Shown here piece by piece: positions 1-5,609 of a DNA stretch of 5,609 nucleotides. The stretch covers positions 1 through 5,609 of the forward strand of contig JAKSOY010000269.1 in assembly GCA_024405255.1 (NCBI GenBank). Reading direction: 5' to 3'. Below the pieces are notes generated by a model. The model saw only the letters and a list, made by a program, of their open reading frames with translations, did no database searches and was not told the origin of the DNA. Numbering within the stretch: position 1 is the first letter of the stretch; each line of letters starts with the position of its first letter. This stretch comes from Kiritimatiellia bacterium. GTDB lineage: Bacteria; Verrucomicrobiota; Kiritimatiellia; RFP12; UBA1067. A program made the translations under genes and the position numbers.

Positions 1-539
1 TGCACGTCGAGTCCGCGCCCCGTGAGGCGCATCAGGTTCCAGCCGGTGTCGAAAATCCAACCCGGCAATGTAGACGGCAGCTCGAAGTCGAGCGGTGCCG
101 TCCCTTCGCAGACGGCGAGGCGGTTCGGCACGGCATTCAGGCCCAGCGCGAGGTTCCAGTCCAGCGTCCGTGTCCCGTCCGTCGACGGACTCCACGCCGT
201 CGTCCTTTCGCCCGCGAAACCCCGCTGCACGAACCACGAGCCGCAGTCCCAGCCGACGACGAGCCGCGTCTCGCGCGGCGCGAGAACGCCGTCTTCATCG
301 GCATCCGCACCGAACGCGATCTCGACGTTGTTCGTCGGCGTGGCGCGGCAGCCGAGCGAGAACGCGAACCGCCCCGCCCGCCGCGAAAGCACGGGCAGCG
401 GCACGTTCGTCACCACCTCCGCATCGGCCTTCTCGACCGCCGACAGAGACAGCGCCACCGGCTGCGCCGCCCCTGCGGACGCCGCGACCAATAGAACCGC
501 AACCATAATCGTCTTTGCCATGTTTTCATTATACCTCAT
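1..539 (-). CDS. Exported protein with EF-hand-like calcium loop (3' end cut by window edge)
   Basis: The frame is open from the ATG at 539 to the left edge, giving 179 visible residues and no stop. I chose this start because a GGAGGA site lies 7 bases upstream; an in-frame ATG at 521 (residue 7) is an alternative. Residues 1-10 form a short polar n-region containing one Lys and one Arg. Residues 11-20 (IMVAVLLVAA) are a hydrophobic core, followed by small residues ASAGAAQ suitable for signal peptidase I around 22-25, so export is likely. The mature part has D-A-D-E-D-G-V-L-A-P-R-E at 79-90, which fits the 12-residue EF-hand pattern (acidic at 1, 3, 5; Gly 6; Leu 8; Glu 12). After it come GWDCG (96-100) and WNLMRL (167-172). 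Cysteines are at 64, 99 and 144. Sampled G+C is 63-75%, higher than the upstream R-M genes. I do not recognise a named family or function; it looks like a secreted or cell-surface protein. Co-transcription with res is possible because only 37 bases separate them and I see no terminator. Confidence 0.8.
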   Translation of the reverse strand, partial: MRYNENMAKTIMVAVLLVAASAGAAQPVALSLSAVEKADAEVVTNVPLPVLSRRAGRFAFSLGCRATPTNNVEIAFGADADEDGVLAPRETRLVVGWDCGSWFVQRGFAGERTTAWSPSTDGTRTLDWNLALGLNAVPNRLAVCEGTAPLDFELPSTLPGWIFDTGWNLMRLTGRGLDV

Positions 540-546
540 TTATCTT

Positions 547-552
547 TCCTCC
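547..552 (-). promoter_or_regulatory. Shine-Dalgarno site of the exported-protein gene
   Basis: Reads GGAGGA on the minus strand, 7 bases before the ATG at 539. This strong match decides the start in favour of 539 over the ATG at 521, where the nearest GAGG is 12 bases away. A TATAAT hexamer falls inside codons 3-4 of this start (533-528). It could mimic a -10 box, but I find no good -35 at the right distance. Confidence 0.7.
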
Positions 553-576
553 GCCATCACTATTTGTTCCTTCAGT

Positions 577-3252
577 TTAACCGTTTGATGCTTCCACGCG
601 AAACGCACGTTCGATCTGACGTTCGACCGACAAGCCGTCCTTCGATTCCCCATAGACCGTCGCATACACGTAGTTCTTCGGATCCTGTGCCGCCCAGAGT
701 TTCCCGACGGCGTCCTTCTCAATCGCATCCTCGCTCTGGCCCGTCAACTTGCCCTTGTATTCCAACACGAACAACCGGCCGTCGGCCAGTTCGCCGATGA
801 AATCCGGATAGAACCAGTCCGTCATGCCGCCCATGGGCAGACGGAACGACCGTGCGTCGGAATCCTTGTTGCGCAGCCAACAGACAACCTTGTCCGAAGC
901 ATCTATCAATTTCGCACATTCGAACTCCTCCCCTTCGCCGAAAGGTTTCCTTCCGTCGAATTCGGGAACAGCCCGCGGGCCGAGGTAGTGCTTCGCGAAT
1001 CGCCAGCTGCCTCGATACACTCGCGTATTTCCCTCATAGAGCGTCTCGTCGAACGTGAACCCACCCGGCAGATCAAGCCCCAACTTGAACGGCGTTTCAA
1101 AGTTGAAAGTCTTCTGGTAGGCCAAACACTTCGCACGGGAGACCGCCTCGAAATAGTGTTTCTCAAGTAGCGAACGCAGCTGGTATCGAATGAGGAGAAG
1201 CCGTTCGCATTCCACGCCCTGACTCCGGTGAAGGTCCGCGACCACCGACGACAGCCAATGCCGCCTATCGGCCTGCGAAAGCATCGAACAATCTGTCATC
1301 ATTCCGTCTAGGACATTCACGACATCCGACATCTCGACATCGCCGGAAAAACCCTTTAGATAGCCGAGATTCGAATCGTTCGAAAACGAGCTCGTCATCT
1401 GGTTCCCGTCAAGCTTGAGGACGAAGGTTCGACCGTCCTTCTCCTCGAACGAGATCTCGCCGGGATTCAACTGCAACGGAAGAAACTTTGCGATCGGCTC
1501 CCCCAGCACCTCGTAGGCCATGTCGGTGGAAAACAGATCAATTCCTTCGGCATTCACCGCAAGGCGCGGGAAGCGCCATGTCTTCGTTCGAGCGGGAACA
1601 GGCTTTTCACACTCCTCCTTCCTGCGGCGATGCTTGACCTTGAGCATTTGCGCCGTTTCCTGATGGCCCTTTGCCGAAAGCTGCTTGACGAGCGCATTGA
1701 TCGCCACCTCGCTCTCCTTGCCGCTCAGGGTGATCTCGCCGCTGCCATCGGCGAAATCACGTTTCGCGAACTCGTCGGGAAGGACGATTTCATCAAGTTC
1801 ATCCTTGCTCAACCTCACCACGTCCGGCGGTGTTTCAAAGAGTTCCCCCCAGCCTTCTGCCTGTGGCAGTTCCTGCTGGATTGCCGAAACGGCCTCGTTC
1901 TCGGCGAATCCTCTCGCCTGAAGCCCCTCCGTCAACGTCGAGGCCGCCCGCCCGAATTCATCCGACATCACAAACGCATACGCCCGGTTCAACTCACGTG
2001 TCTTCCGCCGCTTCGCATACGGCATGCGCATCACCCGCCCGAGCAGCTGGATCGTCTCCTTGCTCGACCCGACGTGGACGAGCGAACAGAACACATACGC
2101 GAACGGGCAGTCCCACCCCTCCTTGAGCGCCTGAACGGTAATGACGTAGTTGACGCCGCATTTCGGATCTGCAACATCGACGTCGTCAAGTTCCTTCTGC
2201 TCGCCTGTCGCGATGCGGATCTCCGATTCGGGGATCTTCAGGACATCGACGAGATGTGTCTTCAGTTTCTCCACCGGAACCTTGCCGTTCTTCGGCGTTG
2301 CCTGGAAGAGGACGATCGGCCTTAGGTACCCGCCTGTACCAGCGGCATTTTCGGCGGCGGCCCTTGTCGCAAGCGCCGTCCGTTTGGCGAGTGCCGCCGC
2401 CACGGCCTTCTCCCAATCCTCCTTGAACTCCGTCAGCTCGATCGGCAGCTTCACCATCTCCTCGTCGAACAGCTCCTGTGCGAAGACGCTGTAGAGCACG
2501 TTGTTGTCACCGTCCGGCGTGGCGGTCAGCCCGAGAATCGCCGCCGGCATAAGCCGCGCAAGCGCCTGTTGCGAAAGGTCGGTCACCATGTGGTGCGCCT
2601 CGTCCACAATGATGATCGGCCGATGGTGCGCCACAAGATTGGCGAAGGAATACTTCGGTCGAGCCGGGTTCCCGTCTTGGACCTCCATTCCCTGTTCAAG
2701 GCCGATTCCCGCGAAATGAGGTTCAAGATTCTCGTTGTGGCGATAGACGTTGTATTTCTCGGTCGCCACCTTCACGAACGCCTGAGTCGTCGCGACGACG
2801 ATGCAAAGGTTGTTTGCAATATCCTCCGGCAGTATCTGGAACTTCTCGTCAAGATCAAACACCCGAACATGCCCGCTGAACTCGGCATCCAGTTCCAGCC
2901 GATAGGGATGACGCACATCCTTCAGCGCCTCGGCCGTCTGCCGTCGAATCGTGTCGCTCGGAGCGAACCAGACGACAAGAGGATAATCGCGCGACAACGC
3001 CGATGCGATCAGTTTCAACGAATGCGCAGCGAGAATCGTCTTGCCGCCTCCCGTCGGAACCTTGATGCAGACGGCCGGAGAACCCTCCAATCCCCGAGGG
3101 ATCCTGTAGCCGTACTCCCTGCCGAGACGGAGGCGGATGTCGCCGTCCGCCGTCGTTTCCTCGTAGGCTTCCTGCGCGGACTTGAACTGCACCCGTTCGA
3201 AATACGCCTTGACGACATCAAGAGTGCGACGCTGATAGTTCTTGAGATCCAC
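577..3252 (-). CDS. res: Type III restriction endonuclease Res subunit (SF2 helicase plus PD-(D/E)xK nuclease)
   Basis: A protein of 891 residues, near the usual size for Res (about 900-1000). The start is GTG at 3252, placed by AGGAGG 6 bases upstream. The N-terminal two-thirds shows SF2 helicase motifs in order: NYQRRT near residue 5, Walker A PTGGGKT (66-72), DEAH Walker B (217-220), GLTATP motif III (241-246), EGWD motif V (378-381) and QLLGRVMRM motif VI (402-410). The C-terminal region holds the nuclease core, PD at 816-817 then E831-Y-K833 in VLEYKGK, 13 residues apart as in PD-(D/E)xK enzymes. All catalytic residues are present and the frame is unbroken, so it should be active. In this family, Res translocates or diffuses after ATP hydrolysis and cuts DNA when complexed with Mod at unmodified, oppositely oriented sites. 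It follows mod by 3 bases, so expression is coupled. A generic DEAD/DEAH helicase is unlikely given the Mod partner and the nuclease motif. Confidence 0.95.
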   Translation of the reverse strand: MDLKNYQRRTLDVVKAYFERVQFKSAQEAYEETTADGDIRLRLGREYGYRIPRGLEGSPAVCIKVPTGGGKTILAAHSLKLIASALSRDYPLVVWFAPSDTIRRQTAEALKDVRHPYRLELDAEFSGHVRVFDLDEKFQILPEDIANNLCIVVATTQAFVKVATEKYNVYRHNENLEPHFAGIGLEQGMEVQDGNPARPKYSFANLVAHHRPIIIVDEAHHMVTDLSQQALARLMPAAILGLTATPDGDNNVLYSVFAQELFDEEMVKLPIELTEFKEDWEKAVAAALAKRTALATRAAAENAAGTGGYLRPIVLFQATPKNGKVPVEKLKTHLVDVLKIPESEIRIATGEQKELDDVDVADPKCGVNYVITVQALKEGWDCPFAYVFCSLVHVGSSKETIQLLGRVMRMPYAKRRKTRELNRAYAFVMSDEFGRAASTLTEGLQARGFAENEAVSAIQQELPQAEGWGELFETPPDVVRLSKDELDEIVLPDEFAKRDFADGSGEITLSGKESEVAINALVKQLSAKGHQETAQMLKVKHRRRKEECEKPVPARTKTWRFPRLAVNAEGIDLFSTDMAYEVLGEPIAKFLPLQLNPGEISFEEKDGRTFVLKLDGNQMTSSFSNDSNLGYLKGFSGDVEMSDVVNVLDGMMTDCSMLSQADRRHWLSSVVADLHRSQGVECERLLLIRYQLRSLLEKHYFEAVSRAKCLAYQKTFNFETPFKLGLDLPGGFTFDETLYEGNTRVYRGSWRFAKHYLGPRAVPEFDGRKPFGEGEEFECAKLIDASDKVVCWLRNKDSDARSFRLPMGGMTDWFYPDFIGELADGRLFVLEYKGKLTGQSEDAIEKDAVGKLWAAQDPKNYVYATVYGESKDGLSVERQIERAFRVEASNG

Positions 3253-3255
3253 GTC

Positions 3256-4797
3256 TCACCTCCTCGTCACGAGATCGTACGGCGTCTGCTTGAATTCGAT
3301 GTTGAATTCGCCAAGCGTCGAGGGCATGAGCCGCGTCGCCTCGGCATAGACGACAAGTCGCCTGTACACGCGGCCCTTCAGATCCTCTCGAATGACTTCA
3401 AGCGTTCGATGCGTCAGGATGTTCCCGCCGTCCACCCGACGGTCCATGAGTATCCCGTTGTAGAGAAGTGCGTAGGCAACGCCATCCTCCGTCACGCCGA
3501 GAACCGTAGATGGCGTACCGCCCGAAACGACACTGTCTCCCCGCGGCTTCCCGGTCTCCGAAAACCAGACATGCGCAGCCATCACATCAAACGGGATGCC
3601 CGCCGTCAGCGTGCCGTCCTTCTGCAAGATCGATTCGCCGAGTTCGTAGAAACGGAATCCGCCGCCGCCTTTCCATCCAACCGCCTTCGAAATACCGCCC
3701 TGTTCGCCATCGACCACCTTTCTCAATCGAACCGCACAGTGCGTCTTCGCATGTTCACCCAATTCAATGCCAATCCACCGCCGCCCCATCTTGTGGGCAA
3801 CCGCAGCCGTCGTGCCGCTGCCAAGGAAAGAATCCATCACCAGATCCCCAGGGTTGGTGGCGAGTGTGATAATGTGGCGAATCAGCCTCTCAGGCTTTGG
3901 AGTTGAAAACACATCCTCTTCATTGATCGCCTTGACTTCTTTCTTTGCCTCCTGATTATCTCCAACCTCTTCCCTAAACCACAATGTTGTCGGCACGAAA
4001 CCATCCTGAACATCTGACAAGAACCTCTTAAAACGAGGCACGTTATCTCCATTCTTACCAAACCATATTCTCCCGTCCGAGATCAACATCTCGAATTTCG
4101 TTTTTGAGAAACGCCAACTTGTGCCTGGTGGTGGAAATAATTTGCGTCCACTCGGCGTTGTTATCTCATAGATGTCTTTCGCATTTGGTGTCTTTGCATG
4201 GCATGGGCCAGACGCCCAAACGCCACGAGGATCTCCATCTGGATTCGAGTAGCCATTCGCACTATCGTCAGGTCTCGGCAAAAGATTCAATCGCCAATCA
4301 TTCTTTCGCCTTGCATATACCAATATGTGATCGTGATTGTCCGAAAACCATCTGGCGTCATTACTTCGAGTTCCCTTTTTATGCCAAACAACATTCGCAA
4401 CAAAATTTACCCGCCCGAAAATCTCATCGCAAATCACTTTCAAGTAGTGTCCTTCATCATCATCGATTGAAATCCAAATACTCCCGTCTTCGCTCAGGAA
4501 ATCTTTGAGCAGCCTCAACCTCGGATACATCATGTTGAGCCACTGCGAATGTTCAAGATTGTCGTCGTAGTGTTCGAAAGCGGAACCCGTGTTGTAGGGA
4601 GGATCGATGTAGATGCACTTCACGCGTCCGGCGTAAAACGGCAGGAGCGCTTTCAGTGCCTCCAGGTTGTCGCCGTGAACGAGAACGTTGTCTCCTTGCC
4701 CATACGAAAGGTCCCGATCTTCGCGCAATATCTTCATCGCGACATTGGTTGCACCACCGCGCGCCTTGTCATCGTTCAGCCATTTCAGTATCGGCAT
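3256..4797 (-). CDS. mod: Type III DNA adenine methyltransferase Mod subunit
   Basis: A protein of 513 residues from the ATG at 4797, starting MPILKWLND, as family members commonly start. It is shorter than typical Mod proteins (about 600-680). Motif order is beta-class: HGDNLEALKALLP (41-53), catalytic DPPY (65-68) in YIDPPYNTG, SIWISIDDDE (106-115), then after a long variable segment KPERLI (301-306) and the AdoMet-binding motif DSFLGSGTT (322-330), then IGIEL near 342. The segment between about residues 133 and 290 is the expected target-recognition domain and is much lower in G+C than its flanks. The C-terminal part has GWKGGGGFRFYELG (374-387), typical of Type III Mod. Mod methylates adenine N6 on one strand of a short asymmetric site and supplies DNA specificity to the Mod-Res complex; the site cannot be read from sequence. 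The frame continues upstream to 4998. The ATG at 4860 would add a 21-residue hydrophobic leader, which I consider unlikely. I see no simple-sequence tract inside the gene that would suggest phase variation. Confidence 0.93.
   Translation of the reverse strand: MPILKWLNDDKARGGATNVAMKILREDRDLSYGQGDNVLVHGDNLEALKALLPFYAGRVKCIYIDPPYNTGSAFEHYDDNLEHSQWLNMMYPRLRLLKDFLSEDGSIWISIDDDEGHYLKVICDEIFGRVNFVANVVWHKKGTRSNDARWFSDNHDHILVYARRKNDWRLNLLPRPDDSANGYSNPDGDPRGVWASGPCHAKTPNAKDIYEITTPSGRKLFPPPGTSWRFSKTKFEMLISDGRIWFGKNGDNVPRFKRFLSDVQDGFVPTTLWFREEVGDNQEAKKEVKAINEEDVFSTPKPERLIRHIITLATNPGDLVMDSFLGSGTTAAVAHKMGRRWIGIELGEHAKTHCAVRLRKVVDGEQGGISKAVGWKGGGGFRFYELGESILQKDGTLTAGIPFDVMAAHVWFSETGKPRGDSVVSGGTPSTVLGVTEDGVAYALLYNGILMDRRVDGGNILTHRTLEVIREDLKGRVYRRLVVYAEATRLMPSTLGEFNIEFKQTPYDLVTRR
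3259..3264 (-). promoter_or_regulatory. res ribosome binding site inside the end of mod
   Basis: AGGAGG lies within the last two arginine codons of mod, 6 bases ahead of the res GTG start and overlapping the region of the mod TGA (3258-3256). Ribosomes finishing mod can reinitiate directly on res, the usual translational coupling of Type III operons. The site is what makes GTG at 3252 the credible start. Confidence 0.85.
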
Positions 4798-4806
4798 ATC
4801 GGATTT

Positions 4807-4812
4807 TCCTTC
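4807..4812 (-). promoter_or_regulatory. mod ribosome binding site
   Basis: GAAGGA lies 9 bases before the ATG at 4797 and supports the family-like start. A second similar site, AAGGA about 8 bases before the in-frame ATG at 4860, competes with it, so the sequence alone does not fully settle the start. Conservation of the Mod N-terminus favours 4797. Confidence 0.55.
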
Positions 4813-4924
4813 AAGGACAGACACCGACAGGGCCACAAGCAAAATCCTTCCCAGAAACATAGGTATCTTCCTTTCTGCACGGACCCGCCCAAAGCGTGTC
4901 CCTCTCGCGCTCATGTCCAACGCC

Positions 4925-4942
4925 CACAATTTGCAAATTGTG
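4925..4942. promoter_or_regulatory. Perfect 18-bp palindrome upstream of mod, candidate operator
   Basis: CACAATTTGCAAATTGTG equals its own reverse complement over all 18 bases, centred between 4933 and 4934. With no spacer it is a poor RNA hairpin and looks more like a binding site for a dimeric DNA-binding protein. It lies 128 bases before the mod ATG, in the leader or promoter zone. No matching regulator gene is in the window. The function is inferred from symmetry and position only. Confidence 0.4.
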
Positions 4943-4998
4943 AACTGCCGCAAACACCCATTTGATGCACGAAAAAGAGCGCAGATTCTCCCATGCAC

Positions 4999-5115
4999 TC
5001 AATCGAAGCCCTGGTACAGGCCTATGGAAATGCGTGAAGAGAAAATGCGCCCAACTGGGCGCATCTCCGCTTACATGCCGTTTCCAAGATGAAATAGTAC
5101 CAGTATTTCGATTGA
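4999..5115. repeat. Long imperfect inverted repeat (117-base stem-loop)
   Basis: The two arms pair in register from the outside inward. TCAATCGAA (4999-5007) pairs with TTCGATTGA (5107-5115). After a 3x3 mismatch, CTGGTAC (5011-5017) pairs with GTACCAG (5097-5103). After an internal loop, TGGAAA (5025-5030) pairs with TTTCCA (5081-5086). A perfect 8-bp stem, ATGCGCCC (5045-5052) with GGGCGCAT (5057-5064), closes an AACT loop. That is 30 Watson-Crick pairs in four blocks, and a few more are possible around 5032-5039 with 5070-5078. It could be a structured RNA, a leader or attenuator of mod, or a small non-autonomous insertion. I see no obvious target-site duplication and no integron attC core bases at its ends. 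Confidence 0.6.
5036..5064 (-). terminator. Candidate intrinsic terminator upstream of mod
   Basis: On the minus strand an 8-bp GC-rich stem with an AGTT loop (5064-5045) is followed by a T-rich run, TTTTCTCTTC including the last stem base. This is the shape of a Rho-independent terminator for a transcript coming from the right. It would either end a short RNA started near 5260 or attenuate read-through into mod. The T-run is interrupted by C, so efficiency may be partial. Confidence 0.45.
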
Positions 5116-5260
5116 ACAGCGTGTAGCTTAGATGCTACATTGTCTTTACGTTCGGGGGTGGAAGAGGGAGTCCCTCGCGCACGAAGTCGATTGACGCCCC
5201 GGATCAGTTCCCGAACTATGTCTTGCTCCGCCTTTGGACCTTTCGGTCCCACGGCGAAAC
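5036..5260 (-). ncRNA. Candidate structured small RNA or long mod leader
   Basis: The segment runs from the predicted start of the promoter at 5295-5267 to the terminator-like hairpin at 5064-5036, about 225 bases. It contains several local dyads: GGACC-GAAA-GGTCC with a GNRA loop on the minus strand (5249-5236), AGTTC-GG-GAACT (5217-5206), a GAGGGA/TCCCTC dyad (5164-5176) and TGTAGC/GCTACA (5122-5139). It does not match the 6S, tmRNA, RNase P or SRP RNA features I know. A weak GTG-started frame (5276-5022, 84 codons) crosses it, but its start sits on the promoter and I recognise no protein. The RNA call is inference from structure. Confidence 0.25.
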
Positions 5261-5266
5261 GCCAAT

Positions 5267-5295
5267 AGTATAACACAAAAACACCGCGATTTCAC
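5267..5295 (-). promoter_or_regulatory. Candidate sigma70-type promoter with extended -10
   Basis: On the minus strand a TATACT -10 box (5272-5267, 5 of 6 consensus bases) is preceded by TGT, giving the extended -10 pattern. A GTGAAA -35 (5295-5290, 4 of 6) sits at the ideal 17-base spacing. Predicted start is near 5260. It points toward mod, 463 bases away, and is the best promoter I see for either the mod-res operon or a short RNA ahead of it. Confidence 0.45.
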
Positions 5296-5299
5296 GCGG
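5277..5299 (-). terminator. Weak terminator-like hairpin overlapping the promoter
   Basis: On the minus strand CCGCG (5299-5295) and CGCGG (5288-5284) form a 5-bp stem around a 6-base loop, followed by TGTTTTT. It could end a transcript arriving from the right edge. The -35 box of the candidate promoter lies mostly in its loop, so the two signals share sequence. The short stem keeps confidence low. Confidence 0.25.
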
Positions 5300-5482
5300 C
5301 GATTTCGTGGTTGCGTAATCGGGGGGTATTTCTTTTGACGAGGGCGGATTGCCAGTACCGGGCCCGAAGGGTGATTTTTTCTAACTGTCTTCCGTGTCCC
5401 GCGAAGCGGGTTTCTGAGTGTTCGGTGGTGGAAAAAAAACTCAGATGCGCCCAATGACAACTCGCCCCGAGTTCCATCCCAT
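5300..5482. other. Non-coding stretch with several short hairpins
   Basis: I see no convincing gene here; short frames on either strand lack a good ribosome site and recognisable domains. It contains CCCGC-GAA-GCGGG (5398-5410), TCTGAGT pairing with ACTCAGA (5413-5419 and 5439-5445) across a purine-rich loop with A8, and AACTCG-CCC-CGAGTT (5459-5473) just before the tandem array. ATGCGCCCAA at 5445-5454 repeats the arm of the terminator hairpin at 5045-5054. The minus-strand wording around 5437-5385 (CACCACCGAACACTCAG and following) resembles the degenerate dispersed intergenic repeats common in some PVC-group genomes; that is from memory only. Confidence 0.4.
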
Positions 5483-5609
5483 CAATCCGAACAATCAAAC
5501 AATCGAACAATCAAACAATCCGAACAATCGAACAATCAAACAATCCGAACAATCCGAACAATCGAACAATCAAACAATCCGAACAATCCGAACAATCGAA
5601 CAATCGAAC
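5483..5609. repeat. Tandem array of CAATC-type 8/9-base units, cut by the window edge
   Basis: Fifteen units in a row start with CAATC and come in three forms: CAATCCGAA (6 copies, 9 bases), CAATCAAA (4 copies) and CAATCGAA (5 copies). They fill 5483-5608 with no interruption, and the next C at 5609 suggests continuation. There is also a second-order period: the 34 bases at 5533-5566 are repeated exactly at 5567-5600. The mixture of 8- and 9-base units breaks any reading frame, so it is not coding. It is not a CRISPR array, since there are no spacers. Such arrays are prone to copy-number change by slippage. Confidence 0.9.

Noticed and set aside
528..533. TATAAT just inside the exported-protein gene as a -10 box
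   Set aside because: It falls in codons 3-4 of the chosen start, and the hexamer 17 bases upstream (TGGCGG) is not a credible -35.
22..588. Plus-strand frames opposite the exported-protein gene
   Set aside because: Low-complexity Ser/Arg/Pro/Thr-rich translations without ribosome sites. The minus-strand frame has a signal peptide, a strong ribosome site and an EF-hand loop.
2569..3906. A 445-codon plus-strand frame
   Set aside because: It is antisense to res and mod, is rich in Arg and His as expected of a reverse-strand reading of GC-rich genes, and has no domain. The opposite strand carries all the catalytic motifs.
4939..4967. Plus-strand promoter (TTGTGA, 17 bases, TTTGAT) driving the hairpin region
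   Set aside because: Only 4 of 6 matches in each box and no downstream plus-strand gene; too weak to list as a feature.
4999..5115. Integron attC site
   Set aside because: The size and imperfect pairing fit, but the ends lack the GTTRRRY/RYYYAAC core bases, and there is no integrase or cassette organisation.
5036..5260. 6S RNA, tmRNA, SRP RNA or RNase P RNA
   Set aside because: No long closing stem pairs the two ends as in 6S RNA, and none of the signature sequences of the others is present.
5022..5276. An 84-codon minus-strand frame upstream of mod
   Set aside because: It begins with GTG lying on the -10 promoter region, has no Shine-Dalgarno site, spans several hairpins and the terminator-like stem, and shows no recognisable domain.
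5483..5609. CRISPR array
   Set aside because: The units are 8-9 bases, directly abutting, with no unique spacers and no cas genes nearby.

Overview
The window carries a complete two-gene Type III restriction-modification operon on the minus strand (mod then res). A signal-peptide-bearing gene follows it and runs off the left edge. Upstream of mod are about 810 bases with no convincing protein gene but many dyads, a probable promoter and a tandem-repeat array that runs off the right edge. Everything coding reads right to left.

Organism: a GC-rich bacterium using clear Shine-Dalgarno sites. By hand count, sampled 60-base lines give 53-63% G+C in res and in the conserved parts of mod, and 63-75% in the left-end gene. 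The secreted protein has an EF-hand-like loop followed by a G-W-D-C-G stretch and a W-N-L-M-R-L segment. Together with the CAATC-type array, this resembles what I remember of Kiritimatiellota/Verrucomicrobiota-type gut genomes. That is recollection, not a search, so taxonomy is low confidence.

Layout, in transcription order. From 5609 to 5483 lies an array of 8- and 9-base units. From 5482 to 4798 is non-coding sequence with an extended -10 promoter (5295-5267), a terminator-like hairpin (5064-5036) inside a long imperfect inverted repeat (4999-5115), and a perfect 18-bp palindrome (4925-4942). From 4797 to 3256 is mod, a beta-class adenine methyltransferase that also recognises the DNA target. 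From 3252 to 577 is res, an SF2 helicase with a C-terminal PD-(D/E)xK nuclease; its GTG start lies 3 bases past the mod stop and its ribosome site overlaps the mod end. From 539 to the left edge is the 5' part of the exported-protein gene, 37 bases after res.

How they work: Mod methylates one strand of an asymmetric site, and the Mod-Res complex uses ATP to detect oppositely oriented unmodified sites and cut nearby. The exported protein has no evident link to restriction; it may be a host gene at the edge of an acquired R-M island. The main points of interest are the structured mod upstream region and the low G+C of the mod target-recognition segment.
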